Below are positions 5,333 to 6,863 of a stretch of DNA of 6,863 bases, in pieces. This DNA is from Deltaproteobacteria bacterium (GTDB taxonomy: Bacteria; Desulfobacterota; Syntrophia; Syntrophales; UBA2210): NCBI GenBank assembly GCA_016934695.1, contig JAFGSH010000052.1, forward strand, positions 1 through 6,863. The letters run 5' to 3'. The position numbers and the translations under genes are program-made. Positions within the stretch are counted from its first letter, which is position 1, and each line of letters opens with the position of its first letter. The notes below the pieces were generated by a model. That model did no database searches, was not told where the DNA came from, and saw only the letters and a program-made list of their open reading frames with translations.

Positions 5333-6451
5333 ATGAAAAAGTTATCGTTATTGGTGATTATCCTGTCCATTGTTTTCTTGGTTTCTTCGTGCGGTGAAAA
5401 GGAAAAACCCGTCATTAAACTGGGTGTCGCCGGCGCCCACAGCGGAGATCTCGCGTCTTATGGCTTACCGTCCGTAAAGGCCGCCGAGCTGGTGGTCAAG
5501 GAAGTCAACGCCAAGGGCGGTATCCTGGGAAAAGAGGTGGTCCTGCTCGTGGAGGATGACGTCTGTAAACCCGAAGTCGCCACGAACACGGCCACCAAGT
5601 TGTTGTCTCAGGGGGTCGACGTCGTGATGGGTCATATCTGCAGCGGCGCCACCAAGGCCGCGCTTGCCATATACAAGCCGGAGAATATCATCTGCATGTC
5701 GCCGTCCGCGACCAATCCGCCTCTGACGCAGAGCGGGGATTACCCCAACTTTTACCGGACGATCGCTTCCGATGACGCCCAGGCGCGGCTCGAGGTGGAT
5801 TACGCAATCAACGTGCTGAATGCCAGGAAGATCGCCGTTCTGCACGATAAGGGCGATTACGGAAAGGGCCTGGCGGAATTCGCAAAGGACTTCATCGAAA
5901 GAGACCCGCGGGCCGAGGTGGTGCTGTACGAGGGGGTTACCCCGGGTGCGGTCGATTACTCAGCGGTTGTTCAGAAGATAGACCACTCGGAGGCGGATGT
6001 CGTGATCTTCGGCGGGTACCATCCCGAGGCGTCCAAGATCGTCATGCAGATGCGCAAGAAGGGGATGGATACGGTCTTCATCTCCGATGACGGCGTGAAG
6101 GACGATACCTTCATCAAGGTGGCCGGTGAGTTTGCAGAGGGTGTCTATGCCACCGGGCCGAGGGACACGTCAAACAACCCGCTGGCGATTGCCGCTATCG
6201 AGGCACATAAGAAGGAATACGGCTCCGAGCCGGGTGCCTTCTTCCTCAATGCCTATGCGGCGACGCAGGCCCTGCTGAACGCGATCGAAAAGGCCGGATC
6301 GACCGACTTTGAAAAGGTTTCGCAGGCGCTGAGGACCGAATATGTCGAAACGCCCCTGGGGAAGATAAAGTTTGACGAGAAGGGGGATGCCATCGGAATC
6401 GGTTTCTCCATCTACCAGGTGCGAAGCGGCGTGTATGCCGAAGTAGAGTAG
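5333..6451 (+). CDS. livK: Branched-chain amino acid ABC transporter substrate-binding lipoprotein
   Basis: This is the receptor of a Liv-type (HAAT family) ABC importer, acting outside the cytoplasmic membrane. The preferred start gives 372 residues. It opens with a lipoprotein signal peptide, MKK plus a hydrophobic core, ending in the lipobox VSSC with Cys20 as the acylated residue. The mature part is a type I periplasmic binding fold resembling E. coli LivJ: SGDLASYG (37-44), NAKGGILGK (59-67), GHICSGAT (100-107), SPSATNPPLTQ (123-133), HDKGDYGKGLA (171-181) and GGYHPE (227-232). C78 and C103 match the LivJ disulfide. SDDGV (251-255) aligns with LivJ's PEGV, so an aspartate replaces the glutamate I recall as contacting the ligand amine; Y43 replaces a tryptophan. 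The ligand may therefore not be leucine/valine. Tandem stops TAG-TAA end the gene, and a LivH-like permease follows. Confidence 0.92.
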   Translation: MKKLSLLVIILSIVFLVSSCGEKEKPVIKLGVAGAHSGDLASYGLPSVKAAELVVKEVNAKGGILGKEVVLLVEDDVCKPEVATNTATKLLSQGVDVVMGHICSGATKAALAIYKPENIICMSPSATNPPLTQSGDYPNFYRTIASDDAQARLEVDYAINVLNARKIAVLHDKGDYGKGLAEFAKDFIERDPRAEVVLYEGVTPGAVDYSAVVQKIDHSEADVVIFGGYHPEASKIVMQMRKKGMDTVFISDDGVKDDTFIKVAGEFAEGVYATGPRDTSNNPLAIAAIEAHKKEYGSEPGAFFLNAYAATQALLNAIEKAGSTDFEKVSQALRTEYVETPLGKIKFDEKGDAIGIGFSIYQVRSGVYAEVE

Positions 6452-6455
6452 TAAC

Positions 6456-6481
6456 GCGCACGGCACGGCGGAAAAGTGCGC
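6456..6481 (+). repeat. Inverted repeat after the binding-protein gene
   Basis: GCGCAC (6456-6461) and GTGCGC (6476-6481) form a perfect GC-rich 6-bp stem with a 14-base loop, five bases after the tandem stop codons. No T-run follows directly. It could protect the 3' end of the binding-protein message. Part of its left arm also pairs with a site beyond the terminator (6539-6546). Confidence 0.45.
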
Positions 6482-6493
6482 ATGACGGTCTTT

Positions 6494-6534
6494 ATCGGGG
6501 GGGAGGCCTGATGGGCCTGGCCCCCCCCGATTTT
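6494..6534 (+). terminator. Strong intrinsic terminator between livK and livH
   Basis: ATCG plus six further G (6494-6503) pairs with a C-run and CGAT (6522-6531), giving ten base pairs. An inner stem AGGCC (6504-6508) / GGCCT (6514-6518) closes a five-base loop, with a small bulge at 6519-6521. TTTT follows at 6531-6534. The T-run is short but the stem is very stable. It lies inside the transporter operon, so it most likely acts as a partial terminator that lowers permease relative to binding-protein expression. No promoter is evident between it and livH. Confidence 0.8.
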
Positions 6535-6593
6535 GATGCGTGCCGTACCGGAGCACCCCGCTTCAGGCGTTGTGGAGGGTATGATTATCAAAG

Positions 6594-6863
6594 ATGGAAT
6601 ATTTTCTGGATCTGTTTCTGGGAGGGCTTACCCGCGGAAGCATCTATGCCCTGATCGCCCTCGGCTACACCATGGTCTACGGCATCATCGAGCTGATCAA
6701 TTTTGCCCATGGTGAAATCTACATGATCGGCGCATTCACGGCACTGATCGTCATATCCGTCCTGACCCTCATGGGTATGAACACGGTCGCCATCCTGGTG
6801 ATAGCAGGGGTGATCGCCGTCATCTATTCGAGCGCCTACGGCTATACCATCGAAAAGATCGCC
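6594..6863 (+). CDS. livH: Branched-chain amino acid ABC transporter permease, LivH type (partial)
   Basis: The frame stays open for 90 codons to the window edge, so only the N-terminal part is seen. LivH-type permeases form a heterodimer with LivM in the inner membrane and take amino acids from the binding protein encoded just upstream. The product begins MEYFLDLFLGGL. It continues with GSIYALIALGYTMVYG (15-30), then INFAHGE (35-41), a LivH/LivM hallmark, and strongly hydrophobic segments at about 43-60 and 63-79. An in-frame TGA at 6582-6584 rules out an earlier start. GGAGGG (6574-6579) lies 14 bases before the ATG, longer than ideal, so initiation may be weak. The rest of the operon (livM, livG, livF) is presumably beyond the edge. 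Confidence 0.93.
   Translation, partial: MEYFLDLFLGGLTRGSIYALIALGYTMVYGIIELINFAHGEIYMIGAFTALIVISVLTLMGMNTVAILVIAGVIAVIYSSAYGYTIEKIA

Noticed and set aside
6497..6528. G7 and C8 runs as a phase-variation tract
   Set aside because: They are the two arms of one terminator stem, in non-coding sequence and not between promoter elements.
6533..6715. 60-codon plus-strand frame over the livH start
   Set aside because: It is out of frame with livH, whose INFAHGE and GSIYALIALGY motifs show which frame is real; the other product is a shadow.
1..6863. CRISPR arrays, tRNA/rRNA genes, insertion sequences, attachment sites, defence or toxin genes
   Set aside because: I looked for clustered repeats, cloverleaf ends, terminal inverted repeats and transposase motifs and saw none.

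Overview
The window is about 6.9 kb of compact, plus-strand, moderately GC-rich bacterial chromosome. It carries eight complete genes and the start of a ninth. The gene content and order (psd-pssA, then asd, rsmD, coaD and a class I aminotransferase, then a liv-type amino acid transporter) and the protein flavour (short PSD-A decarboxylase, ungapped CoaD, class Ib aspartate aminotransferase) resemble Desulfobacterota / former Deltaproteobacteria, perhaps near the Syntrophales or Geobacter-like lineages. That placement is inference from remembered gene order, not from a search.

Layout: (1) 1-106 is a leader with a good sigma-70-like promoter and a repeated GATATCCG element before psd. (2) 107-1521 is the phospholipid pair psd and pssA, overlapping by ATGA; together they perform the last two steps of phosphatidylethanolamine synthesis. 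(3) 1522-1667 is a 146-base spacer with short hairpins and a T-rich run. In several related genomes I recall leu genes between pssA and asd; none are here. (4) 1668-4986 is a tightly spaced run: asd (aspartate-semialdehyde dehydrogenase), rsmD (16S rRNA methyltransferase), coaD (phosphopantetheine adenylyltransferase) and an aspartate-type aminotransferase. The aminotransferase makes aspartate, which after phosphorylation by aspartokinase (not in the window) is the route to Asd's substrate, so two genes of this run belong to one pathway. (5) 4996-5181 encodes a 61-residue two-helix membrane protein that I cannot name. (6) 5182-5332 is an intergenic region with a strong promoter (TTGACT, 17 bases, TATAAA). 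(7) 5333-6451 encodes a Leu/Ile/Val-binding-protein-like lipoprotein. A strong intrinsic terminator follows at 6494-6534, then the start of a LivH-type permease that runs off the window edge.

Most of the window is ordinary housekeeping sequence, and I see no convincing undescribed system. The points most worth a second look are two substitutions in the CoaD nucleotide-phosphate loop, the strong terminator between the binding-protein and permease genes, the structured psd leader, the small membrane protein, and the attenuator-like spacer before asd.
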